Source: Euleptes europaea
Lineage: Eukaryota; Chordata; Lepidosauria; Squamata; Sphaerodactylidae
Direction of reading: 5' to 3'
Length of the DNA: 64,000 nt
NCBI RefSeq assembly: GCF_029931775.1
Contig: NC_079316.1
Location: 66,280,064 to 66,344,063 of the forward strand
Shown here piece after piece: positions 54,301-63,599 of this stretch. Each line of letters starts with the position of its first letter. Within the stretch, counting starts at the first letter, position 1. The notes below the pieces were generated by a model, which was not told the origin of the DNA, did not search any database, and saw only the letters and a list, made by a program, of their open reading frames with translations. Position numbers and translations under genes: made by a program.

Positions 54301-56014
54301 AGAGAGCGGCAAATCCAAGGCAACACCTCCCGCTACCAGCTCGTCAGCCAAGGTGGCCACACACACACACACCCATCCAGATCTGGGCTGGCAAGTCAAC
54401 TGTGGGCTCACCAGCCAAGGAAGCCACCCCCCCCCCCAGTTTAAAACGTAAAAAAGTAATAATGCGAGGGACTACAGATCCTAATTTTATAGAAGACACA
54501 GACATTTGGTAGTATTTATTTACAACATATACTCAGCCCGACCAAGTAACATTGATGTTATATCTGGCCCTCCTAACACATGAGTTCGACACCCCTGGGG
54601 TAAGGTTTCTGTGTAGATCACAGGTTCCCAACCGGGGGTCCGTGGACCCCCAGGGGTCCGCGAGAACTAAATTAAGGTCCGCGAAACAAAGTTCTAAACC
54701 CATAATAAATTAATATTTTCAATTAAAAGTTCTCTATTATAAAATATATATATATATTCAAATATTATTCTAAGTTTAATGTTTAACTAACAGTTATGAT
54801 TAAAGTTTATTTTCACATTCTTGGAATTTTTAGTTTGAACCTTGGGGTCCCTGCACCGAACAAAAAAGTCCTAGTGGTCCGTGGTCCAAAAAAGGTTGGG
54901 AACCACTGGCGTAGATGCAAGCTCTGAACAAGCGTTTACATGACTTCAGCCCCTTCTATCTGAAGCGGCACCCGACTGCAACGCGCACTCACCGGTGCCG
55001 AAATGCCGCCGAGGAAAAGGAGGCGCCGCGTGGGCTTCGCACTTCTTCCCGGCAGCCGCGGGAACGGCTGGAAGGGGCTTCCCGGCAGCCCAGCACGCCC
55101 GCCAGGGCAAGGCAACGGGCCGGCCGAGCTGGAAGGGAAAAGACGACAGGGAAACCCATGGCGGGGGGGACGGGTCGAGGGTGCGTTGCACAGACCCCGA
55201 GCCAACACTTCGCCGCGGCGGCTGGGGAGGCCGCCCAGAAGCGTCCCCAGCGCGCAAACCAGCCGCGGCTGCCCGAAACGCCCCCCCCCCCCGGGAAGCC
55301 GTGGAGGAGGCGCCCCGCCTGCAAACACCCCCAAAGCGCTACGGGTCGGCTCATCGCCGTCCCCGAAGAAAGGAGCCGGGCGCCCCTTGCAAGCGGGAAA
55401 GGCGGGAGACTGGTCGGAGGGAGAGGAGCAAACGAAGCTGGGCTCGGCTCCCTCTGCCAGGGAGAGCGTGGGCGTAAAGGGCCTCCAAGTCGCAGCCGAC
55501 TTAGGGCGACCCCTTTGTTGGGGGCTTTCATGGCAAGAGACTAACTACCAGAGGCGGTTTGCCAGTGCCTTCCTCTGCCCAGCAACCCTGGACTTCCTTG
55601 GTGGTCTCCCATCCCAATACGAACCAGGGCCGACCCTGCTGAGCGTCTGCGATCTGACCAGATCAGGCTCGCCTGGGCCACCCGGGTCTGCCAAGGAGAG
55701 CGAGGCGCAACCGGCCCTGCGGCCTCTGCTCAACAGCTAGGAAGTCAAAAGGGCGAAAAGGCACGGGAGGGTTGGCCGCTCTCCAGAGGCCCGTTTCCCC
55801 CCCAGCCAACTTCTCACCACCCAACCATAAGCCCCCCATGCAGAGTAGCGGGAATTCAGAGGGGGGGGGAAAGGGGCATGTAGAGAGTGGCCAAACCTCC
55901 CGCGCCTTCTCGCCCCCAAAGGCTGCTTTCCGCCGGTGCCCGCGCTGCAAAGAGAGCTGGCGACCGCGGGCTCGCGCTTACCCAGGGCTTCAGTAACCTT
56001 CCCGCAGCAGCCAT
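45381..56014 (-). CDS. PRDX3: PRDX3, mitochondrial peroxiredoxin 3, complete
   Basis: Seven exons from 5' to 3': 55982-56014, 54993-55128, 52192-52333, 50505-50640, 47459-47562, 46510-46675, 45381-45434. All borders and phases fit, giving 256 residues, equal to human. This is a typical 2-Cys thioredoxin-dependent peroxidase that removes H2O2 in the mitochondrial matrix. Residues 1-61 form a basic, alanine-rich targeting region starting [11 protein letters not shown]; the mature region starts near [11 protein letters not shown]. The peroxidatic Cys108 sits in DFTFVCPTE and the resolving Cys229 in GEVCPANW. The GGLG motif (151-154) and C-terminal YF (250-251) that confer sensitivity to overoxidation are present. 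Cys139 in SHFCHLAW replaces the serine of human PRDX3 and matches PRDX1 Cys83. The exon 2 sequence was placed by splice phase and the conserved FGTG/SSR junction, since presequences diverge fast. SFXN4 lies downstream on the same strand, as in human. Confidence 0.96.
45928..46225 (-). mobile_element. tRNA-derived SINE (family T), reverse
   Basis: The reverse complement begins gagagccagcgtggtgtaat and includes gggtttgattcccc and gattctccttaaaaggtaga. It lies in PRDX3 intron 6. Confidence 0.75.
46819..46990. mobile_element. hAT-type element fragment (family of 29391)
   Basis: It starts cagggtccccacactttt, shares aaaatctgcacagccaatc in opposite orientation with the other copies, and lacks a clear right end. 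It lies in PRDX3 intron 5, about 140 bp from exon 6. Confidence 0.55.
49161..49383 (+). mobile_element. 5S-rRNA-derived SINE with BovB-like tail
   Basis: The head gatctcatcagatctcagaa, then gctaagcagggtcag and ttggatgggagaccacc, is plainly 5S rRNA including its internal promoter. The tail ggtcgccataagtcggctgc then gacttgatggcacttc matches the BovB 3' end, followed by (ca)n. The duplication atagtctaatgg at 49149-49160 and 49384-49395 bounds it. It lies in PRDX3 intron 4. Confidence 0.85.
52394..52609 (-). mobile_element. tRNA-derived SINE (family A), reverse
   Basis: This is the reverse complement of the copy at 36983, with the tRNA-like head ending at ctgagccacagcccctcccc and the tail at tgaacacatgaaggtgcctt. 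It begins about 60 bp upstream of PRDX3 exon 3. Confidence 0.75.
52812..53108 (-). mobile_element. tRNA-derived SINE (family T), reverse
   Basis: It runs from gaagaagaaggagttggc through gggagactcaaaccggctta to accactacaccacac, and is well preserved. It lies in PRDX3 intron 2. Confidence 0.75.
53353..53690. mobile_element. Old LINE 3'-end-like sequences
   Basis: Two pieces read tttctattccgccccttcctg with gctcggggcagcttacaaca, and tttatattccacctttccg with gaagcttacaatagtt. They resemble common reptile L2/CR1-type tails in reverse orientation. The boundaries are vague. Confidence 0.4.
53812..54113 (+). mobile_element. tRNA-derived SINE (family T), forward
   Basis: The head gagagccagagtggcgtagt then ggttaagagcggtgg, the B box gggtttgattcccc and a cttcttct tail are all present. 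It has a short internal duplication of the ggtggactctgga part. It lies in PRDX3 intron 2. Confidence 0.75.
54183..54333. mobile_element. Palindromic MITE (family P)
   Basis: It starts ggccatttacgcacgggagg and ends aaggcaacacctcccg, with aatttaaa-free arms around aataagcccccatgc. It is slightly shortened relative to 40187-40369. It lies in PRDX3 intron 2. Confidence 0.65.
54619..54908. mobile_element. hAT-type MITE with 8 bp TSD (290 bp)
   Basis: It starts cacaggttcccaacc and ends ggttgggaaccactg. The octamers gtgtagat (54611-54618) and gcgtagat (54909-54916) differ at one base. The interior shares ttaatgtttaactaacagtt with the autonomous-type relic at 2724, in opposite orientation. It lies about 85 bp downstream of PRDX3 exon 2. 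Confidence 0.8.
55469..55684 (-). mobile_element. 5S-rRNA-derived SINE, reverse
   Basis: The reverse complement carries agcctgatctggtcagatcg, tattgggatgggagaccacc and a tail ggggtcgccctaagtcggct. It is GC-richer than the copy at 49161, perhaps through mutation in a CpG-rich setting. It lies in PRDX3 intron 1. Confidence 0.8.
55751..55915. mobile_element. Palindromic MITE (family P), in PRDX3 intron 1
   Basis: It starts gggcgaaaaggcacgggagg and ends cctcccgcgccttctcgccc, with the centre ccataagccccccatgcaga. The right end lies about 70 bp from the exon 1 donor. Confidence 0.65.
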
Positions 56015-56283
56015 CTTCCGCCCCGGAGACCGCCGAGGAGAGGAAGCGGAAGCCCCGCCGCAGCCCCGCACGTGTGGAGGGCGGCCCCAGCAATTGCATC
56101 GCCCCCAGCTGCGCGTCGGGGCACGCCCCCGCCCCCAGGGGAGCTTCGGGCCGTCAATGAAAGGCCCGGCGACCGTTTGCAATGCAGATTCTTGGGAGAA
56201 CTGGTGCGAGCTAACTTGCTTAATTTTTTTTCTTTTGCCAAATTACAGAGAAAGAGCCGCAGGCGATAAATATAACGTCTGTA

Positions 56284-56935
56284 ATGTGTGTGTGTGTTAA
56301 GTGCCGTCAAGTCGCTTCCGACTCATGGCGACCCTATAAATCGACGCCCTCCAGAATGTCCTGTCTTGGACAGCCTTGCTCAGGTCTTGCACATTGAGGG
56401 CCGTGGCTTCCTTATGGAGTCCATCCCTCTCTTGTTGGGTCTTCCTCTTTTCCTGCTGCCCTCCACTTATCTTTTCCAGTGACTCTTGCCTTCTCATAAT
56501 GTGCCCAAAATATGATAGCCTCAGTTTAGTCATTTTAGCTTCTAGGCTTGATTTGATCTATAACCCACAGATTTGCTTTTGGTTTTTGGCCATCCACTGT
56601 ATCCGTAACACTCTCCTCCAATACCACATTTCAAAGGAATCTACTTTCTTCCTATCAGCTTTCTTCGTTGTCCAGCTGTCACACCCATACATAGTAGTAG
56701 GGAATACGATGACATGAATTAATCTAGTCTTGGTGGCCAGTGACACGTCCTTACACTTCAGAATCTTTTCTAGCTCCTTCATGGCTGCCCTTCCCAGTCT
56801 CAGTCTCCTTCTGATTTCTTGGCTGCAGTCTCCCATTTGGTTGATGATGGAGCCAAGGAATAGAAAGTCTTGAACCATTTCCATTTCCTCATTGTCAACC
56901 TGCAATCTGTACTTCTCTAGTATATCAACTTCAGC
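56284..56935 (-). mobile_element. BovB/RTE LINE 3' part
   Basis: The minus strand encodes DFLFLGSIINQMGDCSQEIR, LATKTRLIHVIVFPTTMYGC and further on [18 protein letters not shown], the distal reverse transcriptase and C-terminal region of a BovB-type LINE. The tail is gtgccgtcaagtcgcttccg with (tg)n. This is the longest BovB piece in the window; it is 5'-truncated with a few frame breaks. Confidence 0.85.
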
Positions 56936-58154
56936 AACATAAGAGACAAAAACAGGTAAAGCGTTTCAGTTGAGCTCCACTAGTTCTCCAGTGGCTGGAA
57001 ATAATTTAGCTAATTTCTTTGTTAATAAAATTAGCACAGTTCATTAAAGACCCAAAAGAGTAATCATTGTGGTCGCTTTTTGTGGAAAGATTAATCTTGC
57101 TTGTTTCACACTGGAACAATAACATTAATGCCCTCCTTGCAACTCAGCCTAGCCCAGAATATGGCCCCCTACCTTGATACGGACAATCTGGTCACCTGGA
57201 TCGACACCATTGTTAGCATCAAGGCAAACTACTATAATGTACTCTACATAGGCCTCCTGTCAATAGCAGACTCCTACTATGTTTTGTTTTTTGTCTGATG
57301 TGTCATGTTAATACTTATGCTGTGCTTCATCTCTGGTTGGTTTCTAGATCACTACAAGTCAAATCCTAATCCATTGTCTTCTGGAAGTCCCACTCAGTAG
57401 ATTGTACTGATTTATTCTGTGTAATCCACCTCGAGTCCCAGTGAAAAATGCAGACTATAAATGAAAGAAAGGAAAGAAGGAAGAAAAATGAACTATGTTC
57501 AGCTTTATGCATTGTTTCCACTGCTATTTTAAAAATAATAATAATAATTTTAATACAAAAAAAGTCACTGTGGCATTTTCTGTTAGTTTGCGTGGCTGCA
57601 TATAGTGCTCGAATGAGCACCTTTTGTTAGAATTGCCTCACTTCATTCTTTGTGCTAAGGAAGTGTGAACAGAATTACAGTTAAGTTGCCAACTACTTGC
57701 AAGGCACAAATCTGGTAAGGTTTGGTAGGGGGCAGAGCCTGGCCCAGGGCCCACCAACCAAGGTAGAGCTCAGAGGTAAGAAGGCTGGGCAAATAGAAAA
57801 TGCTCTGTTTGTCTAAGGAACTGTCTTGCAAGTCCCACCAGATGATACATTTGAGTGGTTTCCCAGACTATGTTCTAAATGCTTAATTCCTTAATATACT
57901 GTCTATTAGTATATTAAATGTGAATAAATACGTTGACTGCAGCAATTTCACATTCTTGAGTTATCTCCCCTTTTAGTTGGTGTTTGTAATACCTATTAAA
58001 ATATTATTACGAAAGAGAAAAAGATTGATTCGTTTCCCCAAGAATCAAGAGTTCTGTGTCACCTTAAAAACTAGCACATTTTAGGTGGCAAAGCAGAAAA
58101 CAGAGTTTGTAGATAACCATATATAGTTGTTTCAGATAACTTTTTCCAGTTTAA

Positions 58155-58335
58155 GGAGAGGAGTTAGAGCTTAGCAGTACACCATGCTTTGCATACAGGA
58201 AGTTTTCAAGTTCCGGTGTTGGCCTGTCAAGGTAAATGTATTTCTGGTAGCTCAGCCGGAAGCCACTCATAGCTGACTATCTGAGATCCACTGCCAGTCA
58301 GTGTACCAATGTTCTGATTCAGTGTAGGACAGCTT
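58155..58335 (+). mobile_element. Ancient tRNA-derived SINE (family A)
   Basis: It weakly matches the order of family A: gagcttagcagtacaccatg, then ctgagatccactgccagtca, then gattcagtgtaggacagctt. It is much older than the copies at 36983 and 52394. Confidence 0.4.
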
Positions 58336-58832
58336 CAGTGACAGGAGAATAAGTCCCCTTAAACACAGTAGGACTTACTTCTGAATTAATATGCATATGA
58401 TCAGACAATGATACTGAAACACCCTGACAATTTGGTTTGGGAAAGCTTTTTAGTAAAAATCAGCACTAAATATGAGTTCAGTTTTTAATAATGAATTATT
58501 TTACCTGCTAGATTGCACAAAAGGGACACAATAAACTCCTAGTTATAGTGGTGCTGTGTTCTTTTTGCTTCTGGCTGAGGAGACTTCAGGAACAAGCAGC
58601 CAGTAGCTACTGTGTTTACAGAAGTTGCTTTTGAGGTACAAAAAAGACTCCGCTGAAAATTAAAGCAAAAGCTGCTGCAAAAGACACAAGCCAGCAAATT
58701 CTTTTGCCTTAAAAGGCACCGTATAGGTAAAAACTTGCCCCTTTGCATTACATGAAAAAGACAACATCTGGCAACAGGCCAGGAGGAAAAAAATAGTCAT
58801 GCCAATGGAGAAAGGGCCAGTTGGCAACTCTA

Positions 58833-58935
58833 AGGCCATTTATACAGGTGAAACTTGCACTGGGTTTGCCACTCAGCAGATGCACATTTTTCTGATCTGT
58901 AGTCTCAAAACTATTCATGGGGGCTTTTTGTCCCC
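58833..58935. mobile_element. Half copy of palindromic MITE (family P)
   Basis: It starts aaggccatttatacaggtg, continues tgggtttgccactcagcag and atgcacatttttctgatctg, and stops after catgggggctttttgtcc; the second arm is absent. Confidence 0.55.
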
Positions 58936-58964
58936 TTAAGATCTTGCAGGACTCCCTTGAGCTT

Positions 58965-59468
58965 AATTAACGCAAGGAATTAAGGAATGGCCGCGCTGGG
59001 CGTTGGAGGCAAACTAGCGCTGTTGCCTCCTAAAGAGGCTGTGCCGAAACCTCTGCCCAGCGCCAAAAACCCGTGCAACCCTCATAGGGTTGCACGCTGG
59101 CGTATCTTTGTAAAAAGAAAAAGGGGCGTTCCCGAGCCGAAAGGGCTCAGGAGGATGACTAATGTTGGCCCCGCCCCCCAGCCGGCGCCGTCACGCCCCG
59201 GGAACGCCTCCAGGGGTGCCGTTACGCCCCAGGAACACCTCCCGGGCCACCGGAATGCCTCCCAGCTCACCACCATGGCCTGTGCCGGTGGCCAGAGGCC
59301 AGTGGGAGGAGGAGGCGGCCAGGGAATGGTGCCCGGCCCTGCACGCTGGTGCTTGGGCCACTAACACCAGCATGCGCCTTCTGGCCGCCGGCAGTGTGGG
59401 CCCCTGCGCCAGCGGAAGCCTTAGTCGGCCTCCTAAGGGCTTTGGGCCCGATTTTCAGGAATGGGCCC
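58965..59468. mobile_element. GC-rich TIR element, second copy
   Basis: It aligns by eye with 62850-63341 along its length: ggaggcaaac, gttgcctcctaa, gtgcaaccc/gggttgcac hairpin, aaaaggggcgttcccg, the ccccgcccccc core, and the end ttttcaggaatgggccc followed by tta. The left terminus is worn. Confidence 0.6.
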
Positions 59469-61944
59469 TTAGTTGCCAATGCAATCCTAAATAGAGTGTG
59501 AAAGATAAGATTTAAATGGAAATTCAGGAAAGCAATTCATTTCGGCCCTGTTTCCTCACAAGGATATATTCGTCCACATATTGTTGGTGGATAAACAACA
59601 TAGAGCAGAAAACCTTTTAAAGGCCAGGCACAGCCTATGTTAACTGCTGGCCTTTCCTCTTTCCTCTGCCTGTATTAAACTGTGTTTCTGGAAACAATTT
59701 GAAGTTTTTGAATTGCTAGTGGAATCATTTGGCAATGGCTGCTTTAAATTAAGTAATAGCTTCACAAGGGGGTTTGGAAACGGGACATGTGGGTGTAGCA
59801 TTGACATGCTGGCCTCACATCTGAACAATATAAAATTCCAAGCATGAGAGCCTGGAATGTTTTAAATAAGACCCATTGCCCTGTTGCGATTGCTAGGTGG
59901 CAGCAGATTCTTTCCACATCCACAGAGAATGTGCAAGTGTTATATGGTAGGCAGGCTGCTTGCCAGATGTTTTCGTACGAGGCCAGCGTACTCCTAACCC
60001 GCTATTATGACACATCATGGAATGTTGATGCAATGCTCCAGTTTTGTAGGACCATAACCTCATTGCGATTACCACCATTAATTAAAGGCTAACAAATTGT
60101 TAATCATGTTGCAGGGCGTACTTAAAAAAAAAATCATCATGAGCTGATGGACACCAGCGAAATTGGCAGCTTTCGTTCTGCAAAGGAAACACAGTTTGAG
60201 CCATTTTCTGAAACGTTGGCACGAGCACAGAAGAACTCTGACCGCAACGGCTAGATATATAATTGCACTCCAGCAGTGTCGTTTGTTTGCCGTCTTTCAT
60301 ATGTCAGCAGTAGGAATAAGTCTCGAGACCCTGCAGATGTGCTCATTTGCTCTCAAGTGCCCCTCTTGAAGCTTCCGTTTGGAAAATACCTGTAAACAAA
60401 GGCTGCCAATTTAATAAATAAAGGAAGGCTCTTTGTACCAATTGCTCCGTTTTTTTCAAAATAAGGAATGTTGATATCAGAAAACCTAATTTGATCTGAA
60501 TAAAAAGACGAGCTGCTGGGTTCTAACCAGCAATTGGTGCCGTACTGATGTGTATGGAAGACCCTAAGCAGCCTAAAAGCTGGGGGCTATCTATCCCTAT
60601 AGTAAATGGCTCTGACAGAAACAGAGAGTCAGGGGAACAGGCTTCCCCCCTACAAACAGTCCATTCAAAGGTGTTGTTTTTGGTTACCTCTGGACCACAA
60701 ATTCTGTCTTAAGAATCAGGATTTTTTTAGCTTGAAGACAGGAGACCGTCTGTTGCTGCAGTGCTCCCAGCTGCAGCCCTGCAAGCCCACTCAGTTGGTG
60801 ACTCATCAGCTGCAACAGCTCATAACACAGCCCTCCATTTACCCGTCCTCTTTTCTTCTTGCAGCAAGGCCAAATCTCAGCTTTTGTACTGAAAAAAACA
60901 CGTCTTTGCGCTTCATTCACAAACCCCCTCCGCCTCCAAAAAGATGGCTGCTGGACCTCCCCCCCGCCTTCCCTAGCCTGTGCTAATCAAAAGTTGTTTT
61001 ATGAAGTGTTCCTGCAACTGGCTGTAAAATAAAAACACCTTCCTTCCTAAAGGAGACCGTGAAGCAGCTCCCCCACCCATTCAAATCCCCTTTATATGTT
61101 TATAATTGTAGGCTTAATTTCCCAACCCCCCTCGATCAGTTCCAAATGAAATCTATACTGAGCGAGATGTAATTTAAAATTTATCCTCCAAAAAACCATA
61201 ATATACGTTTTAGATACTGACATCATGCCTTCGCACTGAATTCACTTCAGTGAATTAAACCAGATGTGCACATGCTTACAGAAAGTAATCTGCAATGGGA
61301 CCTGCTTCTGAATAAATATACATAGTACTCAGTTGCACTGTTACAATCCTTTGCATTCTGATCTAGGAATCAGTTCTGATTTACAAAAATTGACTTAGGC
61401 GCATATTCAGCAAAGATCTGTCACCAATTTTATTTAAATTTGTAATGCATTCTTCATAGCTGGTGGCAAGCATGTAATTGGTATCAGCTACTAATAAGCA
61501 CGGCTAATAAAAAAACAATTAAAAAAAAGGTAACATGGATCTAGTTAAAATTCAGCAAGATGTTATAGATCCTTTACCAACGTAATCCTGCCCATACCAC
61601 AAAAGCTGCTGAAAGAGAAACTTTTTCTTTAAACAACAAAGCCTGTGGGTCCGAAATGTGACGTCTGTGTGGGACGAAATTGTATATCTGTGGGATAGGC
61701 CCTGAGAATGCACATCTACATGCTCCAGCTCTTTTGAATTGGCATACAGGTATGTTACTAAGATGGCCCCAGTGGCCTCGATTGCCCAAGACTTCTGGAC
61801 ACTTATTCAGCAAAGAATGTTTGATGCTGCCGTCAGCTACCCACTGATGAAGCTAGCCAAATGCTGTCAGCAGCAGTCCTCCAGGATCAAAGGCAAAAAA
61901 AAGAAAAGAAAAGAAATTCTCCTAGCCTTAACAATCTGAAGTTT

Positions 61945-62033
61945 CTTTTTTAGATAGAGACAGCAAGGATTAAACCTGGGACCTTCTGCATGCATACTAA
62001 GTGTGTTGCCACTGTGCTATGCCCATCACTCTG
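61945..62033 (-). mobile_element. tRNA-derived SINE fragment (family A type)
   Basis: The reverse complement shows a tRNA-like head with the B-box region ggtttaatccttg and a cagaaggtcccagg-like part. The tail is missing. Confidence 0.45.
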
Positions 62034-62333
62034 AGAAAGATGAAATAATCACTGTACCCAGGGAACCATATCCTTTCAGATTATTTAAGCAAATGTTGAC
62101 ATGGCGTAATTGAATTTGAATAGTGTTTTGCATAGTCAATTAATTTTAGGGTTTGTTACTTGGAAAGAGCCAGACACAATCAATGCGTTACTTTCTGACA
62201 AAAGGTTTATTCAAAGTCATTAATCAGCCCAGTTATTAGATATAACAGTTTTGCACCTATTTATTTCTACAGTGTTACATCTGCAAACTTACAGAATCAT
62301 TTTGTTTTCCTTGAAATAGGAATATTGGCAATG

Positions 62334-62538
62334 GGGTTGCCAACCTCCGGGTACTATCTGGAGATCTGCTATTACAGCTAATCTCCAGCCAATAGAGATC
62401 AGTTCACCTGGAGAAAATGGCTGCTTTGGCAATTGGACTCTATGGCATTGAAGTCCCTCCCCTCCCCAAACTCCACCCTCCTCAGGCTTCACCCCAAAAA
62501 CCTCCTGCCCGTGGCAAAGAGGGACGTGGCAACCCTAC
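62334..62538. mobile_element. MITE family G, reverse copy
   Basis: It starts ggggttgccaacctccgg and ends gtggcaaccctact, with cacctggagaaaatggctgc inside. It is well preserved. Confidence 0.7.
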
Positions 62539-62734
62539 TCATCAAGACGAAGAAAAAGAATTGGTTTTTACACCCTGCTTTTCTCTATCTTTGTTAGAAA
62601 TTGCTGACCAATAGAATAAAGACACATGTCATTACATCGTTTTCTTGAGACTAACTAAACAATCAATATAAACAAATTAACTCTTAACTGTCTGACAGAA
62701 ATGGAACTCGCATTGTGTTCCCAACAATCTTTAA

Positions 62735-63440
62735 GGTGTTTAAACCTGCTTACAATCACCTTCCCTTTCTCTCCCCACAACAGACACCTTGTGTGGTAAG
62801 CGGAGCTGAGAGAGTTCTGAGAGAACTGTGACTGGCCCAATGTCACTCACAGCGCATTCCTGAAAGGAATGCCTGCGCCGGGTTTAGGAGGCAACCCAGC
62901 GGCGTTGCCTCCTAAGGGGGTTTCAGCACCGCCGAAAACTCTACCAGGCGCAAAAAGAACGTGCAACCCTTTGAAGGTTGCACTGGAGATATGCCAGCAA
63001 AAAGCTGGCGTATCTCAAGAAAATAAAAAAGGGGCGTTCCCGGGCCGTTTCGGCTCGGGAGGCTGACTAACATCGTCCCCGCCCCCCTCCAGGTGCCTTT
63101 ACCCCCCGGGAATGCCTCCCTGGGCGCCGTCATGCCTCCCGGGGCCTGTGCCTGAGGCCGGTGGGAGGCTGCCGCAGTGTCTGGCCTTGGCGCTGCAGCG
63201 GTGGCAGCTGGGGACTGGTGCCCGGGCCTGCACGCTGGGGCCACTTATACCGGCGTGCGTCTTCCAGGCACCGGTGGTGAGGGCCCCTGCACCGGCTTCG
63301 GCCTCCTAAGGCCTTTTGGCCCAAATTTCAGGAATGGGCTGTCAGCTGGCTTCATGTGGAAGAGTGGGGGGAAAACCTGTTTCTCCAGATTAGAGTCCAC
63401 CACTCTTAACCACTATACCACACTGGCTCTTTCAGTGAGA
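62735..63440 (-). mobile_element. tRNA-derived SINE (family T), split by GC-rich element
   Basis: The SINE reads from 62735 to 62849, is interrupted by 62850-63341, and resumes at 63342 with tcagctggcttcatgtgg, ending near accacactggctctttc. Joining the flanks restores the usual SINE order with tca present on both sides of the insertion. Confidence 0.75.
62850..63341. mobile_element. GC-rich TIR element, complete copy (492 bp)
   Basis: The ends are cagcgcattcctgaaa and tttcaggaatgggctg, inverted copies matching at 15 of 16 bases. The apparent target duplication is tca (62847-62849 and 63342-63344). The interior has two hairpins (gcaacc/ggttgc and gatatgccagc/gctggcgtatc), then aaaaggggcgttcccgggcc and a GC-rich block. 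No coding capacity is seen. It is a non-autonomous DNA transposon of unassigned superfamily. Confidence 0.7.
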
Positions 63441-63599
63441 CGTAAGGTCATTGCTTACACACTCAAGCCATGGATTACATACACAGAGCTGGTAAGCCTT
63501 TAAAGCCTCTAATTTCTTAAAATTGCTTAGATAAACGTTGTTAATAGTGTTGTTTCATAACATTGCATGAAATGTCTGTTTCCTAAGAAAGGTATGGTC

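Larger units (their letters stand above)
54970..56160 (-). promoter_or_regulatory. PRDX3: CpG-rich region spanning PRDX3 promoter, exon 1, intron 1, exon 2
   Basis: A long GC- and CpG-rich block covers both 5' exons; transcription should start a little right of 56014. The intron between the exons contains a 5S SINE and a family P MITE, both also GC-rich. No TATA box was seen. Confidence 0.6.

Noticed and set aside
54915-55544. Open reading frame of 209 codons on the plus strand
   Set aside because: It lies in the same GC-rich PRDX3 5' region and is a shadow of composition, without a known domain.
55003-55740. Open reading frame of 245 codons on the plus strand
   Set aside because: It covers the CpG-rich region antisense to PRDX3 exon 2 and runs through a 5S SINE. 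Several frames are open there on both strands, as expected from GC-rich DNA.
56558-56905. Possible host gene of 115 codons on the minus strand
   Set aside because: It reads as the distal part of a BovB/RTE reverse transcriptase inside a LINE fragment.
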